Origin: Cunninghamia lanceolata | Taxonomy: Eukaryota > Streptophyta > Pinopsida > Cupressales > Cupressaceae | Assembly (NCBI GenBank): GCA_027924645.1 | Contig: BSBN01000781.1 | Span: 3,286,001 to 3,350,000, forward strand | Direction: 5' to 3' | Length of the DNA stretch: 64,000 nt | Part shown: positions 46,224 through 58,360 of the stretch, in pieces | How positions within the stretch are numbered: the first letter of the stretch is position 1 | How the letters are laid out: each line of letters opens with the position of its first letter | Translations under genes and position numbers: made by a program | Notes under the pieces: generated by a model | What the model was told of the DNA's origin: nothing | The model's database searches: none | Seen by the model: only the letters and a program-made list of their open reading frames with translations

Positions 46224-49200
46224 CTAGTTCATCACCGGAGGGGCCATGACCCCTAACTTCTCCCTGAGATACTCAAAATAGTCTTTCGGAAGAGATTTAG
46301 TAAAAATATCTGTAAGCTAATTCTTGGAGGGCACATACTCCAATCTGTCTTCACCCTTGTTCACTTGTTCTCTCAAAAAGTGAAATTTGATAGATATATG
46401 CTTGGTCTTAGAATGCAATTCTGAATTCTTGGAAATATTTATTGCACTTAAATTATCACAGAAAATTGTGATAGGCTCCTCGTATTCAACTTTCATGTCT
46501 CTTAACATCTGCTTCATCCATAAGATTTGAGTGCAACTGCCTGCTGCTGCAATATATTATGCTTCAGTTGTAGACAGAGATATTGCCTTTTGTTTCTTGC
46601 TTAGCCAAGAAACCAATCTCTTTCCCAAGAAGAATGCTCCACCACTGGTGCTCTTCCAGTCATCCACATCTCCTGCCCAATTTGCATATGTATATGCATG
46701 AAGAGAGAAATCTTGATATCTAGGAAACCATAGGCCATACTCAACTATCCCCTTTAGATATCTAAAAATCCTCTTGATTGCCATAACATGAGATTCTCTA
46801 GGGTCAGCCTGAAATCTTGCCACAAGACCAACAGCCTGCATTATATCTGGTCTAGTCTAAGTGAGATAGAATAATCCTCCAATCATTGATCTATACTTGG
46901 TTTGATCTATCTTAGGAGAGTCATCATCTTTGCTCAACTTACATCTGGTTGCCATAGGAGTGTTCATTGGCTTTGAATCTTCCATTCCAAATTTCCTCAA
47001 CAATTCTTTCACATATTTGGTCTGAGAGATAAAGATACCTTCCTTTGTCTGAGTAATTTGCAGACCCAAGAAGAAATTCATTTCACCAAGCATTGACATT
47101 TCAAACTCACTTTACATTTGATTTGCAAAGGTTTTACACAAACTATCTCTTCCTCCAAAAATGATATCATCAACAAATACTTCAACAATCAAGATGTTTT
47201 CATTATCTATTTGGAAATATAGATTACTATCAGCAGTACCTTTGTTAAAACCAATCTGCACAAGATGCTTATCCAACCTTCATACCATGCTCTTGGGGCT
47301 TGCTTCAATCCATACAGTGCTTTCTTCAACTTGCAGACCATATCATCATGATCAGACAATTGAAATCCATCCGGTTGTTCAATGTATACTTCTTCTTCCA
47401 AATTACCATTTAGGAAGGCAAACTTAACATCCATCTGATATACCTTGAAGTCTTTGAAGGTAGCATATGCAAGAAATAATCTGACTTCTTCAATTCTTGC
47501 TACCGAAGCAAAGGTTTCTTCAAAATCAATTCCTTCTATTTGAGAGTAGCCTTTGCAAACCAATCTGGCTTTGTTTCTGATTACTTCACCAACCTCATTT
47601 AGTTTGTTCTAGAAGACCCATTTGGTTCCAATCACATTCTTGTTTCTAGGTCTGGGAACAAGATCCCAAGTGTGATTTTTCTCAATTTGCATCAACTCTT
47701 CCTCCATTGCTTTGGTCCAATTTTCATCATTGCAAGATTTATTTATTGTCTTAGGTTCAATCTTTGAAATCAAACAGTATTCATTTGAATTTTGAGCAAT
47801 TCTCCTTGTTTGTACCCCTTGGTTTTTGTCACCTATGATCTGATCTTCAGAGTGATCTAAAGTTACATACCTTGGAACTTTGGGAGTCTCTTGCACTGCT
47901 GTTTCTTGATCAAGTTCATTCAGACAAATCTCTTCTTCCTGATTTACCGGATCAGTCTGAATCTGACTTTCAGGAAGGGATTGAGTTCCTTGAATCAGAG
48001 CACCATTCTGATCATCTTCATCATATTCATAAAACCTTGAGGGCTTCTCAATTCCTTCATCAACCTTCACATTTGTACTTTCTATCATCTTTTTCAGTCT
48101 CTTATTGTAACACCGGTATGCTTTGCTTTGAGTGGAGTAACCCAAGAAAATTCCTTCATCACTTCTAGCATCAAACTTTCCTAGATCTTCATCTCTTTTG
48201 ATGTAACACTTGCTACCAAATACTCTGAAATATCTCACAGTAGGAGTTATACCAAACCAAAGTTCATAAGGAGTCTTACCGGTATTGTTTCTGATTTAAA
48301 CTCGGTTAAGAGTGTAAACTGCAGTGCTGACAACTTATCTCCAAAACATCCGAGGAACATTTGCTTCCATCATCATTGTCCTAGAAGCTTCCTAGATGGT
48401 CCAGTTCTTTCTCTCAACTACTCCATTCTGCTGTGGAGTCCTAGGAGCAGACAACTATCTCTTTATCCCATGCTTCTCACAAAAGTCTATGAATTCACCA
48501 GATGTGAATTCACCACCTCTATCAGACCTTAGACACTTCAGTTTTAATCCAGTTTGATTCTCTACCATAGCCTTGAAGATTTTGAACTTCTCAAAGGCTT
48601 CTGATTTCTCTTTCAGAAAGGTAACCCACATCATCCGGGAATGATCATCAATCAATAACATGAAATATCTATCACCTTGCATACTCTTGATTTTTGTCAG
48701 ACCACATAGATCAATATGAACTAATTCCAATAATCTGGTAGAGGACTGATCTTTGCTTTTGAAAGAGACTCTGCTCTATTTACCTAGCTGACATTCTTTG
48801 CACAAACTATTTGTAGGTTTCACCAATTTTGGAAGATCTCTTACAGCCTGAATATTGCTTATCTTGATGATGTTATCAAAATTTACATGACAGATCCTCC
48901 TATGCCATAGCGAACTCTGATCAACTTGGACAAACAGACAACTTTTATTTGAACCAACCAGATGGAAGATATTACCTTTTGTTTCAGTACCAGATGCAAT
49001 CTCATTTCTGAAGCTTTCAAAGATCTTGCATCTTCCATTTTTGAACCGGAGATCATAACCTTTGTCTACTAACTGTCCAACACTGAGAAAATTGTGCTTC
49101 AATCCTTCAACATATAGTACATTACCAGTTTTGCTCTTTCCATCAAAAGAGATAGTTCCCCTACCTCTGATTCTACCTACAGAATTGTCACCAAACTTTA

Positions 49201-49256
49201 CCATTCCTCCTTCATACCTTTCTAAATCTAAGAACTTGTTCTTGTCACCTGTCATG
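46224..49256 (-). pseudogene. COP2 pol: protease, integrase, RT, RNase H
   Basis: Reading leftwards: the protease region and gag-pre-integrase domain (WHRRICHVNFDNI and CKECQLGKQ near 48800-48900), then the integrase core with LVHIDLCGLTKIKSMQGDRY, LRSDRGGEFTSGEFIDF and PQQNGVVERKN, so the D, D and E residues are present. Next come FRVFGSKCYIKRDEDLGKFD and FLGYSTQSKAYRCYN. RT shows [20 protein letters not shown] and [16 protein letters not shown], a frameshift, then VEVFVDDIIFGG. RNase H reads YANWAGDVDDWKSTSGGAFF and ICDN-like FCDNLSAINISKN near 46450. About eight stops and one clear frameshift (near 47290) inactivate it. Confidence 0.92.
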
Positions 49257-49303
49257 TGGTGAGAGCATCCATTGTCAATAACCCAATCATCCTTTTCTTC
49301 AAC

Positions 49304-50380
49304 TTAGGCAACCAAAGCTCTTTCTATAACCTTATGATTGACAGATTCAAAAGATATTGGTTCTTCTTCCTTGATGGCAATAAACACCCATTCATTTCCG
49401 GATTTGTCTCCTATCTCTGATTCATCATCTATTACTCCTTCATTATCAGCTTCTTCATGAACATAATAACAGTTCTTTTGGAACCTTTGTCTGTCGGAGT
49501 TTGACCTTGCAGATCTTTCCGGACATCTTGAAGCAAAATGACCAATCTTATTGTAGTTGAAGCACTTAAAGAGTAACTTTCCTTCATACTTACCGGATCC
49601 TGTTAGCAATCTCTTTACAATGAGGGCTTCAAGATGAGTTATTTCTTCTTCTTCCTCTTCCATGTCTTTCCTTGCTTGATCATACCATGATAGCTTCCTT
49701 GAAGAGTTTTCTCCTGGATCAAATCTTTGTTTGCCTTTCACATAGGCACTGGCTTTGAATGCAAATTTAGTCTTGGGGGGATCATCTCCAAACACTGTCA
49801 TTTCAAATGCAGCCAGTTTGCCAGCCAATTGCTCTCTTGTGATAGTTGCATGGGCTTTGAATTCATCAATGGCAGCAACCTTGATCTTGTAGGCAGCAGG
49901 AAGGGATCTGAGAATCTTGCAAACAATTTCATTTTCATCTAGAACTCCAACAGCATTCCTGATTCCACACACCAGCTCATTTACTCTTGGCATAAAGGTA
50001 GTGATATTTTCATTATCTCTCATCTTCAATCTTTCAAAATTTCCTTTCAGACTTTGTAACCTTGCACTCTTAACAAACTCATCTCCTTCATACAAAAGTT
50101 CCAGTTTAACCCAGATCTCATATGCAGTTGGTAGGTCAATGATATTTGAGAGCTCTGAATCATTCAATGCACTTAGAAGAGCTTCTTTGGTCCGCAAATT
50201 ATTTTCAGCATCTGTGATCTCATTCAGAGTTGTCGGACCACCCTGTGGAGGTACATATGGTTTTGAGACCATGGCCAAGTATGCTTTTCCCATACACTCC
50301 AAGTGACATTTCATGCGACCTTTCCAGAGAGTGAAGTTGGTTCCATCAAACTTCGGACTATCCTTCTTGTATGATGACAT
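49304..50380 (-). pseudogene. COP2 gag
   Basis: The start is the ATG at 50378-50380 (MSSYKKDSPKFDGTNFTLWK). Gag is open for about 358 codons: a UBN2-type capsid region with WVKLELLYEGDEFVKSARLQ and NFERLKMRDNENITTFMPRV, then a zinc knuckle reading CFNYNKIGHFASRCPE, where the second Cys has become Tyr. The acidic tail ends at a stop near 49304, where a Gln or Trp codon may have mutated, because the protease frame continues shortly after. The near-intact length is the best-preserved reading frame in the window. It forms the particle shell in the family. Confidence 0.9.
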
Positions 50381-50423
50381 CCTGAATCTCCTCAAGCGGT
50401 TAAGCTCCTTTTAGAGGAACTTG

Positions 50424-50435
50424 GCTCTGATACCA
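50424..50435 (-). other. Primer-binding site of COP2
   Basis: TGGTATCAGAGC on the minus strand, two bases from the LTR start at 50438. Confidence 0.93.
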
Positions 50436-50437
50436 AT

Positions 50438-51726
50438 TGTTAGATCTAGGGCACACAACTGAGAGGGGGGGTGAATTAGTTGTACAAAAACTTGCTTCTA
50501 CTTCAAACACTTGATACTTCTTTGTTAGTTGATAGCATATTAGTTAACCATTCATGAAAGCATAATGCATAAACACAGGAGCAGATAAACACCAACACAA
50601 TGGACACCAAGATTTTGACGTGGAAACCTGGTTAAGGGAAAAACCACGGGGTGATTAACCCAAGGATTATTCTCTATTAGAAGAATAAGAAAGATGAATG
50701 GCACATGCCAATTAGGGCTCACTGCCTGAGCACACTGCTCACAAAGAGGCACACTGCCTACAAGAGAGACACTGTCTACAAAGTGATAAGAATCACAAAC
50801 TTGAACTGGAGATTGACATCTTTACCATGTCTAGATCAGTTCCATTTAAGCCTGAGATACTTCTGCTCTGCCCTTCGCTCTTTCACTATACCACACTCAT
50901 CCGCTACCCAACACACTTTGAAATGAACTCACAAACCTTTATTTATACAAGACATCAACTTAGGAACAATCATCTAAGTTGGCAATCAACATAAGGACAT
51001 TTGCAAGATGATTAATACATCCAGTCGACCACCACAAGAACATTCGCAAGATGAACAACTCATCTGGTCAGCTAGTCTGAACAAGAACTTCATCCGGAAG
51101 AATATCTTCAATTCCGAGCTCTACCACCAATGCGGACTGACAACATAACCTCAACATGATCCAAGAATCTTCACAAGCTTATCTGATTGACCAGGTACAT
51201 CTGCACGTCCTTTACTCACTGGAATCTCTTCTCCTCTTCATCTGGAACTTCAAGAACACAGTCTGTCGCCACTGTCATACTGAAGAAGGTGCTTCCAGAC
51301 CTCCAAACTACATACAAATCAAGATGACACATCACAAAGACATCCCAAACAATCTGTCCAATCTGCGGAATAGGATAATGCACTTCTAGATCTCACCGGA
51401 CCTTTTTGCAACACTCTGTCACTCTGGAGCATCTCCCAGAACTAGTTTTACTTGACCGATCACAACTTTTTCATATCTTCATGCGGACCTCTGAAATCTT
51501 AACTGGATCATCTCAAGACTCATATATACAAACGCTTTAATCCACACCCTCTGATCCTCAACCTATTGAGTACATTTGCCTTCTTCTTATCACTGTTCTT
51601 CACTGTTCTTGATTGAGACTAATTTTCTCAATATCCTCAACACACAACTCATCCAAACCTTCTTACCAATGCAATATGAGTATGTTGACATCAATGACAA
51701 CACCGGTTAACCTCATACTTGCAACA
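50438..51726 (-). repeat. 5' LTR of COP2
   Basis: TGTTAGATCTAGGGCACAC to ACTTGCAACA, nearly the same length as the 3' copy. A TATAAATA box lies near 50939-50946 on the minus strand and should drive the element. Confidence 0.93.
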
Positions 51727-51731
51727 AACAT

Positions 51732-51921
51732 TAGTCATGTAATTAGTATCAATAAGAGTTCCATTTACGGGGTTTTCCATTATCTTTACAGTAATGTAAA
51801 GAGGTCCTTTTTCTCTAGTTGTTCTATCATGAGGAGTGAAGACAATTTCAGGTTCAGGAGCCTTTCTTTTCATGTAAGGTCTAGGAGGGAACCTATTGTT
51901 ACTGTGATGATTAGAGGCCAT
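51732..51921 (-). pseudogene. Element B2 protein, N-terminal part
   Basis: The start is the ATG at 51919-51921 (MASNHHSNNRFPPRPYMKRK). It continues EPEIVFTPHDRTTREKGPLY and VNGTLIDTNYMTNV before the COP2 insertion. LIDT-x(5)-V is the start of an aspartic protease, but the usual DTG reads DTN, so the active-site glycine is missing. The segment joins the protease body at 44605. In B1 the same leader leads into a different N-terminus. Confidence 0.7.
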
Positions 51922-52054
51922 ATTTATATGTTCAAATCAATTCCAAATCAGATTTTTTAAATATTTTCAAAGTTGATGCAAAAGATAAGAGCAAAAAATA
52001 GCCTAAAATGCTTGATTTTTCGATAGTTTTTCAATGCCAATGAATGAAACAAAG

Positions 52055-52790
52055 GATGTTGTAAGTATTTCAGTCAAGGGAAGAAAGATATATGTCTAAT
52101 ATCAGTCCAAAATAGGAATATAATCACTCTCAACACACTCTTGATGAAAATCCAAGATAATGCCAAGTCAAAATATACCGAAAATATGTCAAAATAGGCA
52201 TTTTTTTCACCAAAATTCAATGCAAAAGAGAATAACAAAGGGTGTTGTGAGGAAAATGATGAGGATAGAAAATAATATCAGTATTAACAGCCACTTGGTG
52301 TCAAAATACCTAGCACAAAATGGGTTTAGTTCCGCTTAAGGTAAAGCCCTAGTGAAAATATAGCAAAATATGTAAATTTTCACGGTTTTTCAATTCCAAG
52401 ACCTAGTAAAAGGGGTGTTGTAAGGAATTTTAGGAGGTAAAATGAATAATATCAATAATATTAGTCACATCAATCCACAAAATTGATCAAAACATGCTTG
52501 GAGTGCAAACTAGGTCAAACCCTAGGGCAAAAATGGTCAAAATATGTAGTTTTTCACCAAATTTTCACTACAAGAGCCTGATAAAAGGGTGTTGTGAAGC
52601 TTTTTGTGAGGGGAATAAAATTATTACCCTAGTAATACAAGATTAATGCAAAAATATCTTTCACAACACACCTATAGTGCAAGTTTAGAGAGTCGATAAG
52701 GCTGATTTTAGTGAAAATTGTTGTTTTCGAAGCCCTAGGTTTGAGGTCTTGGGATAAAATGCTATGTCAATGATTTGAAGTCTGATTTAT
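52055..52790 (-). repeat. Four diverged tandem units in the leader of B2
   Basis: Units begin near 52055, 52241, 52412 and 52588 and align one to one with the B1 array at 9032-9750. The rest of the leader (51922-53365) aligns with 8900-10320 of B1 and has no supported gene. Confidence 0.75.
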
Positions 52791-53365
52791 GATGAAATTG
52801 ACTTACTCTAAGATCTTCAAATGATTTTCAATCCTTAATATGCAAAATGCCCATGCAAATTTAATGAAAATGCATCAAAATTGCTAGTTTTTGTTGAAAT
52901 TTTCTATGCAAATATTTTAAATCTAAATGCAAATTCACACTAAAATGCAAGACTACAGTCAAATGAAAATTTGAATGAGCCTCTAAAATCAGTAGAAAAA
53001 TCTAATAAAAGATTTTTCCTAAAAACCCTAGATTTTGGAATTACTAGGTTATATAAAATTGTCAAAATTTCCACAAAACCCTAGCAATTAAATGATGGAA
53101 ATGTGAACCTGTAAATTTCTATTTTTTTGTATTTTTCTACAGTTTTATATCAGATCTGATGGAAAAATCATGAAATAGGAAAATTTAGGAAGAACTGATG
53201 CAATTTAGTAAGTCGAACAATGCAATTTTTTTTGTATTTTTCAAAAATTTTAATTTTTTTTGAATTTTTCTCAATGCAATGAAATAAATGACCAAATGAA
53301 TGAATGAAATCAATCCAGATCTGAAGACAAACACTCAGCAAGTTGCATTTTAAGTCTAAAAACAT

Positions 53366-53375
53366 GGGTTCACCA
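53366..53375 (-). other. Candidate primer-binding site of B2
   Basis: TGGTGAACCC on the minus strand, three bases from the LTR edge, the same as in B1. The tRNA is not identified. Confidence 0.5.
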
Positions 53376-53378
53376 AAA

Positions 53379-54610
53379 TGTTTAGGGTAAAATTGGATTT
53401 TGTTAATCTTTTGTTGTTTAGATGTTATAACCCTCCTTTCCACTAAACATTGAAGGATCTAGGGTCGAGTGGCGAGCACTATCATGCCCGAAGTCACTTG
53501 AAGATGTAGGGAAACTTGGATTAGGGTATTAATTATCAATTTTTCCTTCTCTTATGTCAAATTAACTATTAAAACCCTAATTATGCAAATACGACAACAA
53601 ATTGACGAATAATAGAAAAAGCTCTTATAGACGGGGATAAAATAACAAATCACAGAATACCTATTTTTAGGGTTCTAAGGCAGAATAGTCAGAGACTAAG
53701 GTGTGGGTGCCCAAGTCCAAGGTACCTTCTTTTTCAGGGAATCTGGGCCTCCTTCTGACATTGATCAGCAATGTAACTTCTGTTTCCTGAGATATGTTTG
53801 CAGAGGGCACTATTGTGAGCGCCCTAGTCTTGGAAGTGCTCCTGTGTTTGACTTTTCTTCAGATCCTGAATCTCTGATGCCTGCAAAGCCTTTCTGCAAC
53901 TCTACTTTTTCCAGATGTGACACCTGTAACCTATAATCACAAGACTTGGTTTGGGGGTTGTGGTGTTTAGAGGCTTGCCTCAGTCAAGCTCCGGAGGACA
54001 CTTAAGTCTCCGAACACAGTTGTCAGACAAAGAGTGTGTGCCCTTGTGAGACAAAGGCAAAAACCAAAGGAATCAATGATAAAAACACAATATTATGTCA
54101 TCTTGTAGTGAAGCTCTCATGGAGGAAGATGCTTTTCATGCCATGAGGAAATTGATGCTCAAATCTACAGATATCAACACACAAAACACACAAGTCTGCT
54201 CTTGCAACACAATAGAAAGACTTGAATCACCTTGAGAACACAATAGTCTAGTTTACAAATGAATGCCTACACATGCTTATATATGCACCTACATGCATTC
54301 CTGCCAAGATTTTAAAAATCAAACTTTACCGTGTCGGCAAGAGAACCAACTAACGGTCATAAACTGACACTTGAAATTAGGGCTACCCCAAAATAGGGCA
54401 GGACTAGGGCGCAGACGCCCAAGTCCTCCCCCCTATTTTGGGCAAGGTATAGCTCAAGGGGTCCACCTAGGTCCAATTTTCTATGGAACCTAGGTCTCAT
54501 TCCATCGAGATGCTAAAATATGAACTAAAATGTCTTAAATGCACTCTAAAGACCCGAGAGCTAAACCTTATGAGGGAAAAGCCCCCAAGGGGACATTTTC
54601 TAACATTACA
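53379..54610 (-). repeat. 5' LTR of element B2
   Basis: TGTTTAGGGTAAAATTGG to AACATTACA, followed by the AGTAA duplication and the interrupted LINE endonuclease. Confidence 0.92.
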
Positions 54611-55224
54611 AGTAAATTCTTCTATCACCTACTTGGGAATTACACCAAGTATACCAGATTCCACAGCTTTTACTCTTGGCACCTTCCAAAGGATCAATCA
54701 ATTTAAGCAGTTTTTTGAAACTGGTCCAGAAAAATTTCTCATTTCCTTTCCATCCTACATTGATACCTCCAGCCTTGTCTTCTCTATTTTCCACCATATT
54801 AAAATCCCCTATCATAATCCAAGGAATCTTAGGGAGATGCATTGAGATCCATTCCCACACGTTGCCCCTTTCTCTATGATCATTAGAGCCATACAAGGAG
54901 CAGATGCCAAACTTCTCACCATTATTTTCAAAGCAAGCCCAAGTGGCCCTATTGCAGGGGGAGAAGCCTGAATGATATAGAAACTGATCCCAACAAGGGT
55001 TGATGAGGATAGTAGTTCCTCCTTTACCCTTATCATGCTTAGTAAATTTTTTTAAGGAGTCTTTCCATATAAATCTAAGCACAATATCTAATTGAAAGTT
55101 GGTGGCTTTTAATTCTTACAACATAAGGAAATCCAGGCCCCTATTCTTGTTTACTAGATCCCTTACAATGTTTTTTTTTGTCTAGGGATTCTAAACCCCT
55201 TACATTCCAGCTTATAAATTTCAT
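54611..55224 (-). pseudogene. LINE G ORF2, endonuclease N-terminal part
   Basis: The likely start is the ATG at 55222-55224 (MKFISWNVRGLESLDKK), the hallmark of L1-type endonucleases. The domain continues GGTTILINPCWDQFLYHSGF, ICSLYGSNDHRERGNVWEWI and WIMIGDFNMVENREDKAGG, with the catalytic GDFN motif, then WYTWCNSQVGDRRIY up to the B2 insertion. Stops lie in the first 60 codons. It nicks target DNA to prime reverse transcription in the family. Confidence 0.9.
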
Positions 55225-55256
55225 AAAAAGCAGTATAATTGGAACAAGACCATCAG

Positions 55257-56968
55257 TCATTGGGCCAACTCCTTGGAGACACCCATATTTTCAAAGCATT
55301 TGGGAAGACTCCCTCCTTTCACTCTTTTGCATTCAACCCCTTTCCTTTTAACATACTTCCTCTTTTTCCTTTCCCCAACTACTTTGGGGAAACAATCTAT
55401 CTCTTCTCCTTCACTTTCTTTTAGGGGGGTCTCTAATTGGGAGGGAAGCCCAATCTCTTGAACCAGATCTTGCATTTTTTTTGCTAATAGTTCTTCTCTA
55501 TACTTCATCATCACAAGTTGTTGGGCATTCTTTTTTTTAGGGACACCCACAGGGGTTCCCCCTTCCCTTAAGGAAAATCCTTTTTCTACAAAGTTAGGAG
55601 AGACACTAGTGGTGGCCTCTAATAAGCTTTTAGAGATTGGGTTATCCCCCCCGCCAGAGCTGACTCCCAAACATCTCTCTGCTCATCACATAGGGGAAAT
55701 ACAGGAGGAGAGGGACTCAAAGCCACAGATGTCTTAAGGAAAATAGGGGAAACCATAGGAGAAACGTTCTCAACATTCACATTAGCTTCACCAAAAATCA
55801 CTTTATATATCCCAGCAGTAGGGGAAGGCAAGGGAGAGACTTCCCCCCCATTTGAGGATCCAACAGTAACTTCATTAGAAACAAAATCATCATGGGCTAG
55901 CTTCTCTAGACTATTTATCACCTCTCTCAAAGCCCCATCCAATCGCCCAGGGGCTGGTTGAGAAGGATGAGGGCATGGACCTGGCTCAGCCACCATATGA
56001 ATAGGCTCCTTTGCCATAGTAGCCAGGGTAGAATGATGCCCACCTCCCCCCAACCTAGATTTGTTCTTAGTAGAATCACCAGTCTCAAATCTATTCTCAG
56101 TGTTATTCTTTTTTAAGATGGGGCAATTTTTCCTTTGATGCCCATCTGATTTGCATAGAAAACAAGAGTTTAGATCTCCAAGGCCTACCACCACACATTG
56201 AATAGTTTTCTTCTCAAGATTAACTTGATTGCATTTTGGGATACTAACTCCCAGCTTAAGGGAAACAAAAACTCTAGCATCCATATGGGGTAGAGACATT
56301 TTGGCATCTTCCACTTTCAATACATTCCCCAAAGATTCCAACAATTAGGAAGGAAAACCCACAGTTGAATAGGGACATTTTTTATTAATAGCCACCATGG
56401 AACAGAAAAAAATTTAATGTCATGCATAGAGGCCTTGGGAGACCATTGAAAAACTTTAAACAAAGCACTCCCTACATTCCACATATCTCTCTCAAGAATC
56501 TTTTTTTGCATATTATGGTTCTTCAATATAATCACAAAAATCCCCTTTGAGATCATTCTGCAAAATGACATAGAGACCCCCATTTTTTCCCCCCACACAG
56601 TAAACAACCAATGGTCAAAAAACTTCCTCACAGGCAATTTTTCTAAGTCCAAGCAAACAAGAATAATGTCACATTTTTAAGTCTATTTTCTTCTACATTA
56701 ACTGCCAATTGCATACCAGGATTTGGATGAAGCAACAATCTACATTGCAAGCCAGAAATCTCACCTTGCTCGGAGCCTTCTTATCCTTCACCATCGCTAC
56801 CCCGACCATCTCCAATGCCCTCTGTTCCCTCCTCTCATGCCTGGAAGCACGCATCTTTAGATCGAGAGGTGTCATAGTTGACGTTGAGGGCCTCCTTGAA
56901 GGTTTTACTTGGCACACTAATTCCATTCTCCTTTGAAGCAGACTCACCGCCTTCAAAACCCTTGCCAT
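55257..56968 (-). pseudogene. LINE G ORF1 (DUF4283 and zinc knuckle)
   Basis: The start is an ATG near 56966-56968 (MARVLKAVSLLQRRMELVCQ). A frame change and stop near 56690 precede the DUF4283-like core: LPVRKFFDHWLFTVWGEKMG, ALFKVFQWSPKASMHDIKFF and VPWWLLIKNVPIQLW. After a stop at 56345 the frame reads VEDAKMSLPHMDARVFVSLK and an intact zinc knuckle, CFLCKSDGHQRKNCPI, near 56130. The C-terminal third is Pro/Ser-rich and then basic (KVVGERKKRKYVKRKGVECK) and ends with MGVSKELAQ at 55257, about 30 bases before ORF2. It binds LINE RNA in the family. Confidence 0.85.
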
Positions 56969-56993
56969 TATCTCCTTCCGACCGAGGAGTAAA

Positions 56994-58112
56994 TGTTGGA
57001 AACAAGGCAGATAACTAAGAGGGGTGTGAATCAGTTATCTCAAAACTTTCTTGCTTTTACTTCCTTATCTTATCTTAACATTCACTGATATATCAAAGCA
57101 TGAAAGAATAAGCAACCATAAGAACTGAAATGAAATCAACACACATAACACAAGGACTTTTATGTGGAAACCCTATTAAGGGAAAAACCATGGGGTGATT
57201 AACCCAAGATTGTATTCTCTGTTTAAAGAATAAAGAAGTACAAAATGGCACTTGCCAGTTAGGGCTCACTACCCGAACACACTGCTCACAAGAGGATCAC
57301 TACCTACTAGATACTTATAGATGATAAAAATGTGTTTGAACTAATGAACAACATCCACATATGCAAGAATTTAGTTCTGGTTAGGCTCAGTATACCGATC
57401 TAGCACATTTCATTCTTCCTCTGCTTAGTATCACTCTTCTGTCACATTCCGAGCTTGGATTACTGCCTTCACACTTCTCTTTTCTTTTCTTCACACTTAA
57501 TCCATACTACTATCACTATTACATCTTCACAAGCTTGAATCCACCAGGTATATATATCTACATCAAGGATTTCAAACAACTTTCTAGTCGACAACAAGAA
57601 CACTTAGGATATTTGTAAGATATTGTTTTGTCGGTTGAATTCATACTTGATAGATGATGCACACCAAAAACTTAGGCATAGAAATCATTACCTAAGTTAG
57701 CCAAAATCATATAACACCTCAAGTTACTTGATCAACACCTTCTACACATCTGGATTGAGGTCTGATACCCTGTTGGCTAGTTCTTCCTCTGTCTGCACTG
57801 TCTAACTGAAGTCTGATACTCAGATGCTCATATCTTTCACATGCTTTGTCACCAGAGGCTAAATCTCTGGAATACAATAGTTTAGATACTCCTTATTACT
57901 CACCCAAATCTGCAACATGTTGGGTTTCACCATCAGAGAGTTCCAGACCCAATCTGTCGGACCCTATCATATGCTCTGTTCTTGACTACTGGAACAACTT
58001 ATCTTCAATCTGACTTCCGGTATGGGTAATTTATGCACTACGGATGTGTGGGATATACGTTGTTGCCATCAATGACAACACTTATGAATCCTAGCAGTGT
58101 CTCTTGCCAACA
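56994..58112 (-). repeat. 3' LTR of copia element H
   Basis: TGTTGGAAACAAGGCAG to TCTTGCCAACA, 1,119 bases. It shares GTGTGAATCAGTT, GGGAAAAACCATGGGGTGATTAACCC-like sequence and GTTGCCATCAATGACAACAC with the COP2 LTR, so it is the same broad lineage. A TATATATA box on the minus strand lies near 57548-57555. The left flank is GTAAA; the other end of H is outside or hidden, so the duplication cannot be tested. Confidence 0.85.
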
Positions 58113-58275
58113 ATCTCCCCCTTTGGCATTGATGGCAACACTTAGTGAAAAAATGACTAAGTGTCACTGTAACTCCCCCTTTGCTTGTGCTCCATTTCTC
58201 CACACTGCTTACCGGTGCTCCCTTAATGCTAGATTCCTCATTTTTCACTACTCTTTACTCCCCCTTTAATATCAA
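58113..58275 (-). other. Serial polypurine tracts of element H
   Basis: CTCCCCCTTT occurs at about 58115, 58172 and 58258, the first against the LTR. The last is followed by AATATCAATGGCAAAGGG. A related GCTCCCCCTAAGCC lies at about 62023, beyond ORFX. Confidence 0.75.
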
Positions 58276-58360
58276 TGGCAAAGGGTGGGATCCGCAAACC
58301 AAAAATGTGCAAAAATTATTATATAAGGCTGCATATGTACATACAATCCATAAGATAAAC

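Larger units (their letters stand above)
44611..51726 (-). mobile_element. Copia element COP2 (Sirevirus-like), in B2
   Basis: A complete 7,116-base element with 1.29 kb LTRs, TSD AACAT on both sides (44606-44610 and 51727-51731), initiator-Met primer site, gag, and pol in copia order (protease, integrase, RT, RNase H). Several G-rich polypurine tracts lie before the 3' LTR. Repeated polypurine tracts of this kind are described for the Sirevirus lineage, which is the basis for the lineage call. LTR copies differ at roughly 5 percent of positions over the first ~160 bases by eye. Stops are few compared with the gypsy elements, so it is one of the younger insertions here. Confidence 0.93.
40763..54610 (-). 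mobile_element. Element B2, non-autonomous LTR retrotransposon in LINE G
   Basis: A complete insertion of 13,848 bases with LTRs of about 1.24 kb, TGTTTAGGG...ATTACA ends and an AGTAA duplication. Copia COP2 is inserted inside it; without COP2 and its duplicated AACAT it would be about 6.7 kb. Orientation is minus: a TGG-starting primer site abuts the right LTR and a polypurine tract abuts the left LTR. Its one recognisable protein is a protease-bearing remnant; RT, RNase H and integrase are absent. Over the first ~160 bases the two LTRs differ at about ten positions by eye. Confidence 0.92.
37050..56993 (-). mobile_element. LINE G (L1-type), split by element B2
   Basis: The element reads leftwards: ORF1 (55257-56968), ORF2 with endonuclease start (54611-55224), then after the B2 insertion the rest of ORF2 (37261-40762), a 3' untranslated region and an A8 tail (T8 at 37050-37057 on the plus strand). 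Removing B2 with one AGTAA joins GDRRIY to a YRLDRM-like sequence, the expected end of an L1 endonuclease domain. The 5' end is hidden by the copia LTR that starts at 56994. About 6.1 kb of LINE remains after subtracting B2. Confidence 0.88.
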
